Shown: positions 10,701 to 22,462, numbered from the stretch's first letter. The stretch is DNA of 64,000 nucleotides from Lathyrus oleraceus (GCF_024323335.1 NC_066581.1:179359330-179423329); one strand, 5' to 3'. The notes: generated from the letters alone by a model not told the origin. A program made the numbers and translations.

Positions 10701-12922
10701 TAATGGGTGACAACAGTACGGCTTTTAGCTTACCACAAGTATGTGTCTTCCTCACGTCTTCTAAAAATCTGTCGTTCATTTCCATTTCCACAACCGGTAG
10801 AGCTTATAGAAATCATGGTTCTATTTTGTATGTGTGGTTATGTGAAAGCATTCTTGATTAAGTTCCTTCTCCAACGAGAAAGACATTTGACTTTTTTGAT
10901 TGTGAAGAAAGTTAACTGATTCTTAAAACCGGGTTTTGAACAGCCACATCTCCAGCGGACAAAGCTTTGTGACTTGAAGGACGAGGACCTTGATCCATCC
11001 TATGTGAAGAAAAGAGATAAACTAAAGGATCTTGTTTCTAGCATAATCCGTCCAAAGATTGTACAGGGAAAATCTCTAAACGGGAAAGAGTTTGTTTCCT
11101 TCCTGAAGCAGGTACTTAGTTTTTATGCTCTCTTGAATGGAAACTATCAAAGTCATTATAGTTCAATATAAAATAAAGCTCCTAACTACCAATGGAGTTT
11201 TGGTCTAGCGGAAGAGACTAGTCTCCCTAGTGATGAACTAGAGTTTGAATCTTGGCTAGTAGAGGTGCCGACATTTAGTGTCCGACAGTGCCTTGAATAA
11301 GATTAGAAAACGGGAAAAAAAGTTCCTGATTTTCCCCCTTCTATGTTAGTGATAGACCATTGCAGAGGATTTTGTCACTTCAAATATTTTCAGACCCGGG
11401 ATAATAATAATAATTGCACAACTTAAATAAGTTAACGCTTTTAGAATTGTGTGAATTTATCTTGTTTATTTCAATAAAAAAAGCTTTATTTTTTATACTT
11501 AGATACTCGAAGCCTTGAACAAGGGAGAGATTCCATCAACAGGTTCCCTTGTGGAGATTTTCAACAAGGATATTCTTGAAAGATGTCTTAAGTTATACAG
11601 TAGCAGGATAGCAACCTTGACTCTACCTCTTTCAGAAGGATCTCTACAGCTGTCCCATGATGCAGTTAGAGGTGAAGCTATGCAAGCATTCGATCAACAA
11701 CATTTTGGCCGTCACCATGCTAAGAAATCAATCACGCAACTAGATGAAGAAATAGACAAGGTATTGCTTTAAAGTTCATAGTGTAATAAGAATTTGATTA
11801 GCTAATAAAATGAAGTATTAGTTGATAGAATGATTTTCTCTTATAAAATATTATGTCTTTAAATTTTGGTTTTAACTGTTTCGTTGCAAAAGTTAATGAA
11901 TGTGTTAATAAATAGACACTTGAATCACAAAGCTTCACGTATGAAGGATTCATGAATCACAAAGCTTCAAAACATCGATGTCTTCATAACTAGCTTTTGG
12001 TCTTGGAATTTGAATCCGATGATTTTAAGCTTATATTTACTATGGAAAAAGTTGTATTTATCTAAGGATAATTATGCAGGTATTTAAGAATGTCGTTTTA
12101 CAAAATGAATATAAATCTTCAAAGCTTTGTGAGGCGCTGTACACCGAATGTGAGGATATAATGGATCAGCTTCAAGTTCTCAAGCTTCCTTCGATGGCAA
12201 AATTTAATGCAGGTCTCGAAAAATGCAATCATACTTTTGAGCTTGAATGTGTTGGACCTTCGAAAGCAAACTATGAGGGACGCATGGCAAAGGTCTGGCA
12301 TATTAACAGTGTTTAATCCTTTTTTGCTCAATCTAGTACATGCGACTGAATTATTCTAGTCATTGTTTCATATGCTTAACATACCCTTAATGTAACGAAT
12401 GCGTTTGCAGATGTTGGGAAAGTCTAAGTCTCTATTTATTAAGGAGTACAACCACAGGCTTTTCAATTGGTTGGTGGCTTTCTCCTTGGTGACGGTAGTG
12501 CTTGGCCGGTTTATTATAAAGTTCATTTTGGTTGAAATCGCAGGATGGTTACTTTTTATATTTCTGGAAACCTACACAAGGTTGTTTTGGTCAGCCGAGT
12601 CACTTTACTACAACCCAGTTTGGCATTTTATAGTTGCATCTTGGGAAACTCTTGTTTACAGCCCTGTCCTCGATCTTGACAGGTAATTCACTATCTCTTT
12701 TTTCATACTTCCTATCAAATAACAAAGATTTTATAGAATATTGATCTTGTTGATATTCTTCTGATTGTTGAAAACTGCAGATGGGCTATTCCACTTTGTG
12801 CAATACTATCTATTTTCATTCTATATTGGCGGTGTTTTGCAAAAAGGAAGCATGGATCGCGATGGCTATTACCATTATATAGCAGCAATAAGAATGGTGC
12901 AAATAGACCAAGATCAGACTAA
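7797..12922 (+). CDS. Guanylate-binding (GBP) family large GTPase, 17 exons
   Basis: Exons: 7797-7900, 8958-9060, 9137-9206, 9325-9363, 9466-9583, 9682-9739, 9927-9991, 10124-10130, 10225-10285, 10390-10449, 10561-10580, 10673-10738, 10944-11111, 11503-11760, 12080-12292, 12411-12682, 12781-12922. They sum to 1824 nt (607 codons plus stop) with every junction in phase and GT-AG introns. Residues 9-26 are hydrophobic (signal peptide or anchor). The P-loop is GPYRSGKS at 72-79, the G3 switch DTEGFE at 129-134, and the GBP-type guanine-specificity RD at 205-206 (LIQRDF). A helical domain follows, with hydrophobic segments at about 489-522 and 562-577. Dynamin-superfamily GBPs hydrolyse GTP and act on membranes; the hydrophobic ends suggest an ER or other endomembrane anchor here. 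The closest plant relatives I know are of the At2g38840 type (from memory). No defect is visible. Confidence 0.93.
10124..10130 (+). other. 7-nt microexon of the GBP gene (exon 8)
   Basis: Exon 7 ends on two bases of a codon (GGA AG). The next conserved residues (RVK before GQDVAFEP) can only be supplied by the 7 bases AGTGAAG, flanked by TAG on the left and GTAGTC on the right. Skipping it would shift the frame, while including it gives an uninterrupted 607-codon protein. Confidence 0.8.
11190..11300 (+). repeat. tRNA-derived SINE candidate in GBP intron 13
   Basis: Inside the 391-bp intron 11112-11502. TGGTCTAGCGG (11201-11211) fits the pol III A box and GAGTTTGAATC (11241-11251) a degraded B box, at tRNA-like spacing, in sense orientation with the gene. 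A following stretch of non-tRNA sequence is consistent with a SINE body. The ends and target duplication are not resolved. Confidence 0.5.
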
Positions 12923-13398
12923 AATTCACGACGAATTCGGTTGGAGGCCATTCTCATGCTTCTAATCGGTTGGAGGACATTGCCATGCTTCTAATGTACT
13001 TCCTTCGGGCGAGCTTTTTCTTTTTTTGTACATGGAGCACGCCTGCATGCATCTAGTTTTGTTGCATGCACACAGTGTAAAAAGATAGAGGGTGAATGGT
13101 TATTTCTCCCATAGCTTATGTAGCTTGTTCTTTGCAGCCACAACATCATGTTGATTTTGCCAATGAATTCTTACTTGGCAAGTTATATTTATGTGACATT
13201 TTAGAGTAAATTGAAATTTAGATACATGTATGTGGTGTGCCACTATCGTGTATTGACATGTAGACAGGTAAATATATAAAACATGAAAGGAAATATGTTT
13301 ATTCTTTTGTTATCAGTTGGTGAGCTTGAAGTGGAAATAGAATAGTCTACATGCTATCTAGTTTAATATAATATGATCCAATTTAGAAGTAGATATAT
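12923..13398 (+). other. 3' flank of the GBP gene
   Basis: No further coding sequence. Contains the probable 3' UTR (several AATAA-like and T-rich stretches between 13020 and 13260) and then AT-rich spacer up to the start of a copia LTR at about 13399. No polyadenylation site can be fixed by eye. Confidence 0.35.
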
Positions 13399-13922
13399 TT
13401 GTTGGAAAAATTCCAATCTAGAAGTTAATCGAATCAATCTTGATTAATCACTCATTGGTTGAAAGATGATTCTACATTATATAGAGAATTTGAAAGAAGA
13501 AAATAATGCATTTGAAAGTGAGAGAAAATAATTTTTTTGGAGGAAGAAGAAGAATGTATATTGTTGCGCAAACTACACTCCAAGTGTTTGATAATTTGTG
13601 TTAATTATAATTGTGATTTCAGAAACTATACGATGCTTGCTTATTCTCATTTAGTTACAAATGAAGTAAAGCTTCTCTCTATTTATAGATGAGATTACTT
13701 GCATTTCAAGTAATCACAAAAATAATTAATTAAACTAAAATTAAGTTTAGTTAACTATTTCGATTCTATCGGCTCCCTCGGCAGCTACATGCTTCGACAG
13801 GTTATATTTGACTTTCTGTCAAATATAACAATACAAACTTTGTTCGACACAAACACCTTTTGACACTCGTCGAATACAAACACACTACTTTGACTCTGAC
13901 ACAAAGAATTACATATTTAACA
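13399..13922 (-). mobile_element. Copia LTR (3' LTR of a minus-strand element)
   Basis: Read on the minus strand this LTR starts TGTTAAATATGTAATTC (at 13922) directly after a purine-rich GGTGGTG stretch (13923-13933) and ends near TG at 13399. The start resembles that of the right LTR at 28498, which also follows GGGTGGTG, so both belong to one family. Downstream on the minus strand there is host spacer, as expected for a 3' LTR. The left boundary is approximate. Confidence 0.6.
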
Positions 13923-13929
13923 CACCACC

Positions 13930-14815
13930 TAATTCATTGTGTCTAAGTTATCTATATTTATCATTGTTCTTAATTTCTTGAACAATTTGACCTGCACAAC
14001 CTTTGTCATTATATATGCAATACTTCAAGCAACTTTCCATTTGGTACCTGTTCTGTTAGGTAATGGAACTTCATTTCGATGTGTTTGCTTCTTCCGTGTG
14101 CTATCAGATTCTTTGTCAGATTGATAGCAGACATGTTGTCGATCTTCATGGTCATTACTCCATGATTCTTCCTTGTAATTTCTTCGACTAGATTTATCAT
14201 CCATGTTACTTGGCATGCACATAATGAAGTTACTATGTATTCAACCTCACATGATGATAAAGCTACCACCGATTCCTTTCTTGAATTCCATGCGACTGAT
14301 GCACCACCTAACATGAGCACAAATCATGCTGTCAATTTTCTATCTTCAACATCACCACACCAACTATAGTTAGTGTAGCCCACAAGTTTGCATTCTTTTC
14401 CTTCATCGACTGAAGAAAACAAAATACCATAGTCAAGCGTTCCTTTGAGATACCTTAGTATCCTCTTGGTGGCAGCAAAATTTGATGCCTTTGCCTTCTG
14501 CATGAATCTGTTGCCGATGCCTACACAATAAGCTAAATCTGGTCTTGTGTGACAAATGTATCAAAGTGATCCAATGAGTCTTCTGTACAACGTTGGGTTG
14601 ACATAATCTTCTGTCAAATCTTTTATCAGTTGCAATCTGGGTTCAGTTGGAGTCGAAGTTAGGTTGCAACTGCATCTCAAATCTCTTGACTATTTCACTT
14701 GTATATCTTCTTTGGTGCATCATCAAGCATCTACTACTCTTGTAGAATTCGATACCAGGAAAGTATGAGAGATTTCCCAAGTCTAAAATTTCAAACTCCT
14801 TACTTAAGTATATAT
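13930..14815 (-). pseudogene. Copia RNase H and C-terminal RT, broken
   Basis: On the minus strand, 14640-14815 encodes the end of RT (GNLSYFPGIEFYKSSR) and about 14450-14320 the RT/RNase H linker (RYLKGTLDYGIL-like, in shifting frames). RNase H spans 14320-14009 (SRKESVVALSSCEVEY and MTMKIDNMSAINLTKN). It joins the 3' LTR at 13922 in the correct order. Frameshifts and stops make it inactive. Upstream RT and integrase are absent because a LINE fragment is fused at 14815. Confidence 0.85.
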
Positions 14816-15500
14816 GGAGAAGCAAATTAATAGCCTCAGATACCAAACAAATACAGTCAACAATAGATCTTCCTTTAATAAAGCCTATTTGTCCAGGGGA
14901 CATAATGAGGGACATCATTGTAGCAAACCTGTCAGCCATGATTTTAGAAAGAATCTTAAATTTGAAATTAGCTAGTGCTATAGGTCTATGCTGATCAACT
15001 ATGATGTCATTGGAGCATTTGGGAACGAGGACAGTTGAATTTGCATTCCAATTAGGGACAACCCAACATGTAGAGAAAAATTGGACCATTTCATTTATTA
15101 CATCAGTTTTAATGATTTCCCAGTAATGTTGAACGAAGTACCCACCAAAACCATCAGGCCTTGGAGAGCCATCCTTGTTCATAGAAAAAACTGCACTTTG
15201 GATTTCGTCTTGACTAGGGTGAGTTGTCAGTAAAGCATTGGTATGACCATTAACAAGATTAGGAATGACCTCATCCACAAGGTCATTATCTACGTAGACA
15301 TGACTAGAATTGAAGATTTGCTCATAGTGATTAGAGAAAATGCTGGAGATGTCCTTAGGGTCAGTGAAAACCTCCTCTTCATGCTCAATTGTTGAGATTA
15401 GTTTGGTGCAATTTATGATTTTAGAGATACTGTGAAAAAAAGCAGTATGCTTATCTCCCTCATTATGCCACTTCACTTTTGATTTCTCTTGCCAAAACAT
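14816..15500 (-). pseudogene. L1 LINE RT fragment fused to copia RT
   Basis: Minus-strand piece of LINE ORF2 covering the linker and the first RT blocks (KVKWHNEGDKHTAFFHSISK, VPNWNANSTVLVPK, GFIKGRSIVDCI). It is about 230 codons without a stop, clearly less decayed than the copy at 2000-6830. At about 14815 it runs in the same frame into the copia RT C-terminus, so one 296-codon open frame (15533-14643) is a LINE/copia chimera. Both LINE ends are missing. A protein product is unlikely. Confidence 0.85.
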
Positions 15501-15534
15501 TGAAAAGCATGATAAAATTGAAAAGCATGACATA

Positions 15535-15690
15535 TATCTTAAATACTACTTTGAGTTTCTAGAAAATAGTAATAAAACACTAAGATATGAAATGACTAAT
15601 ATTAGAAATCAAGATGGTAAATGTGAGACTTGTGTCTTGATGAAAAAAGAAGTGAAAGATCTACATAAAATCCTAAACCCAGATTAATAG
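15535..15690 (+). pseudogene. Retroelement gag-like coiled-coil fragment
   Basis: The plus strand reads a short lysine/glutamate-rich segment with CETCVLMKKEVKDLHKIL before a stop, resembling the C-terminal gag region of copia-type elements with Cys-containing coiled coil. Too short for family assignment. Confidence 0.35.
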
Positions 15691-16490
15691 AGGATGAACA
15701 ATCAAAAAACTCAGATTAACCCTCTAGAAAGTGGTTTATTAAATGTACTGTTAATTAAAATTATGTTTTACTATATTTTCGGTTGTGTTTAAATGTTTTC
15801 TAAGTGAAAGAGACGTAAAGTAATATGCATATAGACTAATATAAATACAAAGCCAAAAGATCAATGAGGCTAAAAAGAGGTTTTCCAAATAATTCCTAAG
15901 GGGAAATGATTATTTCCTGAAAGGTATCTTAACAAAATAAATAGATTCCAAAAGTTCCTCTTGATTTAGAAAGCTTAAAAAACAAATGAGATTTGTTCGA
16001 GAAAGAATCAAGGAAGGAAGTCTTCTAGAACTTACCCTCATTTGAATTCAAAGCCAGATTCTACCATCCATAGGGAGAGTATGGTCTTATATCTTTCTCA
16101 TGTTTGCCTCACTCTAGATTATGTTCTTGTTCATCTCAGGTAACTCGTTCCTTTTACTTATGCAATCATTTGGACTACGCACTTGCTTGTTCATCATTCT
16201 TTTATAGAATTTTTTTTCCAGCTTTTTAATTATGCCAAAAAGGGAGAAGTATACTCTCAGGGGAGTATAGTATAGTTACTACTCATGTGAGGGAGAGTTT
16301 AACCTTGAAAAACTTATTGTTTATTTTCCCTTTAATCACTTCTTGAGAGATGCGTTATCATCATAAAAAAGAGGGAGAATGGATCTATATGCTTGCAAGT
16401 ATAAATATGGTAACAACATGTTAACTTGATTTTGATGTTGACAAGGCTCTTAATAAGAGTCTTGATCAATCTTGTTGTTCAAATATATGA
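15691..16490 (+). other. Retroelement-derived non-coding sequence
   Basis: No coding signal. The + strand contains repeated purine-rich AGGGAGA-type stretches (about 16243, 16290, 16370) and wording typical of the 3' non-coding part of legume LTR elements. I could not define LTR boundaries. Likely remnant of the same element as the gag-like fragment before it. Confidence 0.35.
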
Positions 16491-16499
16491 TTGTTTATT

Positions 16500-17095
16500 A
16501 AGTTTAGTGTTATAATTGTAAACGACCTTGCTTGGGGCGATGCCTTTAGACCTCCCCATAAGAGGTGGCATGGAAATGTCACCCAAAGGGAGGTAACGCC
16601 TCGCCCCATGAATTTCCTATTGACCAGTAGTGGAAAACCTATGATAAGACGATTATGGGGCAGAGAGAAGTCAAAGTCAATAACTGACCCATGAATTCTT
16701 GGGAAATAGGGATTCAACTGTCTACCATTGGTTGAGTGAACGGTGACCCTTCCCAAGAGAATCCTCAGTCCTAGAGGCCGCTATAAATACATATCCCATG
16801 TAAGAGATATGACATTTCTTAAGGAATACATATCACTACACCCCCTAAAGCATATCACTTAACTCACACTTATCATCCCCTCAAAAGCCTATACATAAGC
16901 ATTCCATTCATCTACAAATACTCTCACCTCACATGAGCAGGATTCCTAAAATCATCGTAAAAACATCACTGTATAGGGATTCTTGCAGTCCTGAGCAAGC
17001 CCTAACCATCAACAATTATTATAAACCTACTAAGGTCTTTGAGTCTCCCTGTCCTTGCAGGGGAAACACAAAAACTTGTACTTTTTGACCAGTAC
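16500..17095 (+). mobile_element. Ty3/gypsy LTR (Tat-like), start uncertain
   Basis: A TATA box (GCTATAAATACAT, about 16782) sits within a moderately GC-rich block that ends near 17095 with CTTGTACTTTTTGACC. Immediately after it lies GTGACGCCCACTTCCG, a degraded version of the TGGCGCC-type primer-binding site used by Tat/Athila-like gypsy elements. The 5' boundary of the LTR is not clear. Confidence 0.5.
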
Positions 17096-17396
17096 AGTGA
17101 CGCCCACTTCCGATAAAACTAACCTGGGTTAGACTCCTACTATAATTTCCTTCATCTTCCCAATGAAGATGGTCGACAAAATCACAACCCATAACACGAA
17201 CATCATCGCTGGAGGTTTCACCGATAGAGGTAACTCTAGGTCCTCATGGAGGAAATACCCAAGGCAGATGTTTGCAAAAAATGTCATATCTCATGGCTTC
17301 CCCAGAAGCTCTCAAGGGAAAACAAGGGTTAATGACCTGTGCGAATTCAATTCTTACATGGATGATGATTCGATTTATGGTGTGAGAATCGAGTAG
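17096..17396 (+). pseudogene. Gypsy internal fragment (primer-binding site plus gag/protease-like piece)
   Basis: After the primer-binding site (about 17098-17115) an open frame at 17163-17396 carries HNTNIIAGGFTDRG followed by SRSSWRKYPRQ. This is the motif that precedes the protease in Tat-type gypsy polyproteins. It sits far closer to the LTR than in a complete element, so most of gag is deleted. The frame ends at 17396, where minus-strand copia gag sequence begins. Confidence 0.55.
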
Positions 17397-17399
17397 TTG

Positions 17400-18010
17400 A
17401 AAGAGCAGTATTCATTTGAGGAGTTTTATCTAGATTCAGGCGTGTTTCTTCAAAAATGATTTCTTGAATAGTTGTATCCAATAATGGAAGTGGATTTCGA
17501 TGCAACAATGAGGCCCGTACAACTTCATATTCGGGCCGAAGAGCCATAAGGACTTAAATGAAATGTATATAGTCTTCACTAATTGATGCAAAATTGGTTG
17601 GACTTGAGCAAGAAAATCATTCACTGATTGAACAAATTCTTGCTTGATATTGAGAAGCGTAGTCCACAATTAATAATAGTGGGCAAGTCCAATTGTTTGA
17701 TAATGATTCTTCAAGAAATCCCAAATTTCTTTTGTAGAATCATAGTTATTAAATTGGATATGAATATATGGTACAAATGTGTTGCGTAACCACGCGATGT
17801 TCTGGTGATTTTTGTTGTCCCAATTATCAACTCGATCAAATTTTTATAAGACAAATTCATCTTTTTCTCGAGTTGGTTTGACGACATCTTCGGTGACTAT
17901 GCGTCAAAGCTCGTGACCGATTAGGAAACTCTTCATTCCTTGAACCCAAATATTATAGTTTGAGGCGATCAAAGTGATTGTGGGTTTAACAATCGCAACT
18001 TTCTCTATGA
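17400..18010 (-). pseudogene. Copia gag (UBN2-type) remnant
   Basis: Minus strand, read from 18010 down: a degraded N-terminal gag block (SNYNIWVQGMKSFLIG), then WLRNTFVPYIHIQFNNYDST, the block around 17669-17590 (LLNIKQEFVQSVNDFLAQV), and 17547-17400 (RPEYEVVRASLLHRNPLP). This is the order of plant copia gag domains. Several frame changes and stops are present. No LTR or pol belonging to it is visible nearby. Confidence 0.7.
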
Positions 18011-18128
18011 CGCATAAATGAACAAGATAAAAGAGGACTTTGTTTATACAGGTGTAGAGATAGAGTCACACATAAAAAAATAATAAAACAAGGAACAAAC
18101 GGAGAAATAAAATGTGTAGAATTAAAGA

Positions 18129-18133
<5 letters not shown>

Positions 18134-18190
<57 letters not shown>
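18134..18190. repeat. (TA)n microsatellite
   Basis: About 28 perfect TA dinucleotides in AT-rich spacer. It produces an artificial Ile-Tyr reading frame on the minus strand. Confidence 0.95.
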
Positions 18191-18191
<1 letters not shown>

Positions 18192-19661
18192 CTTAGTTAA
18201 TTTGAGAACACAGTCTTCTTTAAATATATTATAATAAAACTGTAATCTCATATAATTAATAATAAAAAAGTATGACTATAATATCGATCTTTACTTTTTT
18301 TTAAGTGTCAGTCATTTAAAAATTTTACATTTATTTCTATTATTATTATTTTTAAAATTTAAAATAATATTGATTATAATTTTGTTAAAATTGCCTCTTT
18401 ATATTATTATATAGAAAGAAAAATAAATTGAGATCATGATTAATTAAGAATATTATAAATAAAAAAATATTCTTTCATATGTAAGAAAAAATGATCATTA
18501 AAAAAAGAAGACTTAAATACAATTTTTTAAGTGTAGTTTTTATTATTTTTTATGAAAATATGAAAAATATATGCATATACAATTTTCTCATATTTTAATA
18601 TATAAATAATATTTAAATACACTTTTCATTGAAAATAATAAAAGTAACACCTAAAAAATTATATCTAAATTCTCACCTTAAAAAAAGAGCAAGAGCAATA
18701 TAATTGCAATCCGAATAGTTTACTTCAACCATTTCCATTAGATCCAACTCAATTTGTCAAATTTAATAAGGGATTAATATTTTTTAAAAGCAAATTTCAC
18801 AAAAGATTCCCAACCAACACCTAATCAACAATTGGGACCAAACTGAATTCATGAAAATTAGTGTCGAATACGATTGCTGCCATCATTTTGTAAATTTGTA
18901 CCGTCCAAAACCCCAAATAAACGGAATCATTCCTAATTCCTATGTTTGTTTCTGTGAAAAAGTGGTCCTATAGTTTCAGTGAAGGACAGTGAAGAGTCAT
19001 CAGAATGTGTGGAAAATTTAACTGAGTTATCATCATCATCATCATCATCATCACATTTATGTTACTCATGAAATAAGTGAATGATACTACTACAAACTAC
19101 TGTTTCATCTTCTCCAGTGTGTTATAAGGCACCAGCAGCATCTTTTTCAGTGTGTGTTTAAAGGCACCACCAAGATTGTTTGTTAGCGTCCATTTCTTAT
19201 TCTTAAAGAGAAGAATAAGAATCAAACTTAAAACAACAATACATATGAGTAATTTACAAATTATCTATCATCACCGAATCCTTAACCCATAACGCACTGA
19301 ATCAAACTATTTCTCCCAACACAAGGAACATATCACATAACTCAAGTCAAGCCAACAACTAAAGCAACCCACAAACACAATACTAAACAAATAAGGAATC
19401 AACTTCTCAACACACTTGCATTTAATCAACTTTATTTTTATTATATATTTCTTTATATTATATTATATGATATTTATATATATTATATCAGTAAAAAAAA
19501 GAAAAAACCATCCCTTACAATAAAAAACAGAAGGGGTTATAGCTGTTAGCCTATTACAGTACTTACACAAGCTCTGAATTCTCTATCTATATAGAGAATT
19601 AAAATCTCATATTAAAATACAAAAACCTGACTTCTTTTTTTTTGGGTTAAAAAACAAAATT
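18191..19661. other. AT-rich spacer and 3' flank of the DUF506 gene
   Basis: No coding signal on either strand. It holds long A/T runs and a (CAT)n microsatellite at about 19029-19052. The part next to 19661 is the probable 3' UTR and downstream region of the minus-strand DUF506 gene. Confidence 0.5.
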
Positions 19662-21003
19662 TCATGGGTTTTCACGAAAGACAGCTGCCAAACCAGTCAC
19701 AACCTTAACCCCGGTCAGCGAGTTTTTGGGTTTCAATTCTGGTGGCTTCCATTCAACCACCGCTTTTGACTCTGACTCATCGCGACTCACTTCAGACTCA
19801 CCACCACCACCACCAATCAAAACCCTCTGTTTTCTCTCAGTTTCCTCACTGATTTCACGAGGCCAATTGCAAAACAGAGGTTGTTTGGTTCTTGTGTAAG
19901 GAGATAACCATTTTGATCTAACGTACTCGAGTTTTCTCCATGGTGGAACATGCAAACCCTTCTTTTTCAAACTCTGTTTCGCTGCCTCAGAAGCTATGGC
20001 TACAATACTCTGCAAACGATCACTCTTCCCTACAAAAACATAAGGAAGCGTTTGGAGAATCGCTTTGTAAGACTTGGTTGATCGAGCAATCTCAAATTCT
20101 GATCTGAAATCAACATCAATTATCACCCTCTCCTTTCCCATTACAACATCAATATATTCATATTCCCCTGAAAAATTCAACAAAAAACAAACAAATTAAG
20201 TTACAACATAAGCTAATTATATATTAATCTGAATTACTAATCCGCGGTAATTAAGCTATTTCGTATTACCGGCGATACAGAAAGTTGATTTTTCCCAGCG
20301 AGATTTGCAAATTGAAGCATCGTATCCAAGAGTTAACAATCCATCAGTTATAGTCTTTCTGCAATTATCGTCTTTGCGTTTACACACAGTTTTGTTCTTC
20401 TCAATTATCTTTGTGATCTCCGCTAACAAATTCTTTTCAAAAACATTTGGACACGCCACCAAACCCTGTCCGAAATAGTAACAAAAAGAGATAAGAAATT
20501 ATAATCAAACAACTAATTTCTCACTTATCGATAACTACTTACCTTAATTAATTATCAAACAACTAATTTCTCACTTATCTATTACTTAACTTAATTAATT
20601 AATAGTAAACTAAACACGCGATTCATACCTTGAGGGTTTCGTACACTTCACCGGTGGAAGAGCCACCGAGCGCGTGAAGATCACTGTCGGAGCAATCATC
20701 CAAGTTTCCGTTGAAGCAGTTGCGAGCACAGGAAACGGAATGTTTCTCTTGATTCTCTTCAATGAAACTCTGCACCATCTTCGCCAGACACACGGAGCTT
20801 GGTTCGAAATCGACGATGCCGTTTCCGTTTCCGTCTTTGCGTGCATGCAGCTCATCGCCGCTGATCTTCTCCACCGGTGGATTCTTCAGAACGCCTGAGA
20901 ACTGACGCTCAAAGAGTCGTTTCAGCCGTGACTTCACAACCGGCTTAATCCTCTCGGCCGGCACCTGAGAATCGATCGGCTGAATCTTCATCGTGAAAGG
21001 CAT
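19662..21003 (-). CDS. DUF506 (PDDEXK-like, PF04720) family protein, 3 exons
   Basis: Exons on the minus strand: 21003-20629, 20465-20270 and 20167-19662. They give 358 codons plus stop, with GT-AG introns and phases that fit. I chose ATG 21003 because MPFTMKIQPID is the usual N-terminus of this family; an in-frame upstream codon at 21021 is TTG. Conserved blocks are CLAKMVQSFIEE (about residue 66), ACPNVFEKNLLAEITKIIE at the exon 2 start, LGYDASICKSRWEKS, and YEYIDVV with IDVDFRSEFEIARS across the exon 2/3 junction. LPYVFVGKSDRLQ and HVPPWRKLEYVRSKWLSPYTR follow, with a glycine/serine/glutamate-rich tail. The fold is predicted to be nuclease-like, but the biochemical role is unknown; some Arabidopsis members restrain root-hair growth. 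The gene looks intact. In Arabidopsis a DUF506 gene (At2g38820, from memory) lies close to a GBP gene. Confidence 0.93.
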
Positions 21004-21059
21004 AACGAATCTCCGAAACAAAAATCACAGACTCTCCCGATCTTGAATTATGAATCAAA

Positions 21060-21065
21060 TTTATA
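21060..21065 (-). promoter_or_regulatory. Possible TATA box of the DUF506 gene
   Basis: TATAAA on the minus strand, 57 bp upstream of the start codon at 21003. A second TATAAA-like site lies near 21200. The first would leave a very short leader, so it is only a candidate. Confidence 0.3.
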
Positions 21066-22460
21066 CAGAGAATCTCCAAAACCGCTTTTTCAAATTTTCG
21101 AGAACTTAATTTGAAAAATTCTAATTAATGAGACTCTGAAAAACGGTAAAAAACTGAAACCTATTAGCGATCGTCTTAATATTTTCTGAATTAATTTAAT
21201 TTATACAGAGAAAATTGAGTAAGCATAGAATAACTTGAAAACTCTGCTAAGTAAAGTTGCTTTTGCTTAGGGTTTATACTAAACACAATTAACCTCTCAA
21301 ACAATACACGCCACTACAAAATCATGAAATCAACATCAGGTAGCATGGCCGGAATATCATCCATAGTCTCCGACGAGTCTTTCACCGGCGAGTATTGTTA
21401 GCGCGTGAAGCTGTGGGCGAAGAGAGGATAGGATAAGAAAAGGATCACATAGCATAGACACTACTTAAAGGCAGCGAGAAAGAGAAAGAAGAAAAAGACG
21501 ACACGTGTAATCTTATGTGGCGGATTGGAATGAACGCTCCAGTGGTATTGAATACCGAAAATGCCCTTGTTGAGAAGGTAGTTGGTCCCTCTATTGTGAT
21601 ATAGATGGAAATAAGTTAAGATATGAAAGAAAATGGTTATAGCTTTTGGCTTTTTGAGGTGAGACAAGTGTTGCAGCGCGTGAGTTTGACGTGACAATAA
21701 TTCACTTCCCTTGTTCTCGTGTTTGAGGGAAAGTTCATAGTTGAAATTTTATCTACAAAATTGAATTAAATAAAACTTAAAAATAAATAAAAATAAAATT
21801 ATAAATGCTATGGAAGTATCTAACAAATGTTTGAGAGTATAAAATTACACCGTGAACAAATGATGGATCATATTTTTATTTTTAAAATATATTATAATTT
21901 ATTAATATAAAATATTTTAATTAAATATTTTGTAGTATTACCTCTATTTCAAATGTGTCTGAGTTCATTATTGGCTTTAGGACCGTTTGGAGAGAGAAAG
22001 TTTAAAGGGCAGTTTTGTCACACGGGGCATCATTGTATGTGTGGATCCGTGTAATTGAAAAACGGTGGTTGGAGTTTAAGGATTGACTATATTACCCCTG
22101 GTTGGTTCAAATGTCAATTTCGTGTTTATGAAGCTTTAGAGCAGTTAGTTTCACGGAAAATGCCTCGCACTCGTATTCACCTTTCTTGTGTTGTGATAGT
22201 CGTTTGCTATTGGATGAGCGTTTAAACGCAGCGATTCGAAAGTTGCTTTGTACTTGTATGTAACTTGTGAAAATTAAATTAATTAATTAATTAATTAAAA
22301 AATTGTTCTTATTATTTTTATATTTTTATATATAAAATTAGGGCATTGATTCTTAGAGGTTTTGTTTTGTAGAATTTATATTCCAACAACTTGTCTTATC
22401 TGTAACTTTTAAGAAATAACAATTTTGCATTATCATTCGAACTAAGGGACTATAAATAAT
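21066..22460. other. Upstream region of the DUF506 gene and AT-rich spacer
   Basis: A less AT-rich stretch (about 21330-21420) contains short open frames on both strands, but none resembles a known protein. From 21720 it is AT-rich spacer, with an (AATT)n-like run at about 22272-22300. No gene seen. Confidence 0.4.
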
Positions 22461-22462
22461 TA

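Noticed and set aside
18066..18251. Minus-strand ORF with an Ile-Tyr repeat
   Set aside because: Translation of the (TA)n microsatellite.
21314..21364. Possible upstream ORF (16 codons) of the DUF506 gene and a + strand ORF over the same bases
   Set aside because: It lies about 310 bp upstream of the start codon, beyond both TATA-like sites, and no conserved upstream peptide is known to me here.
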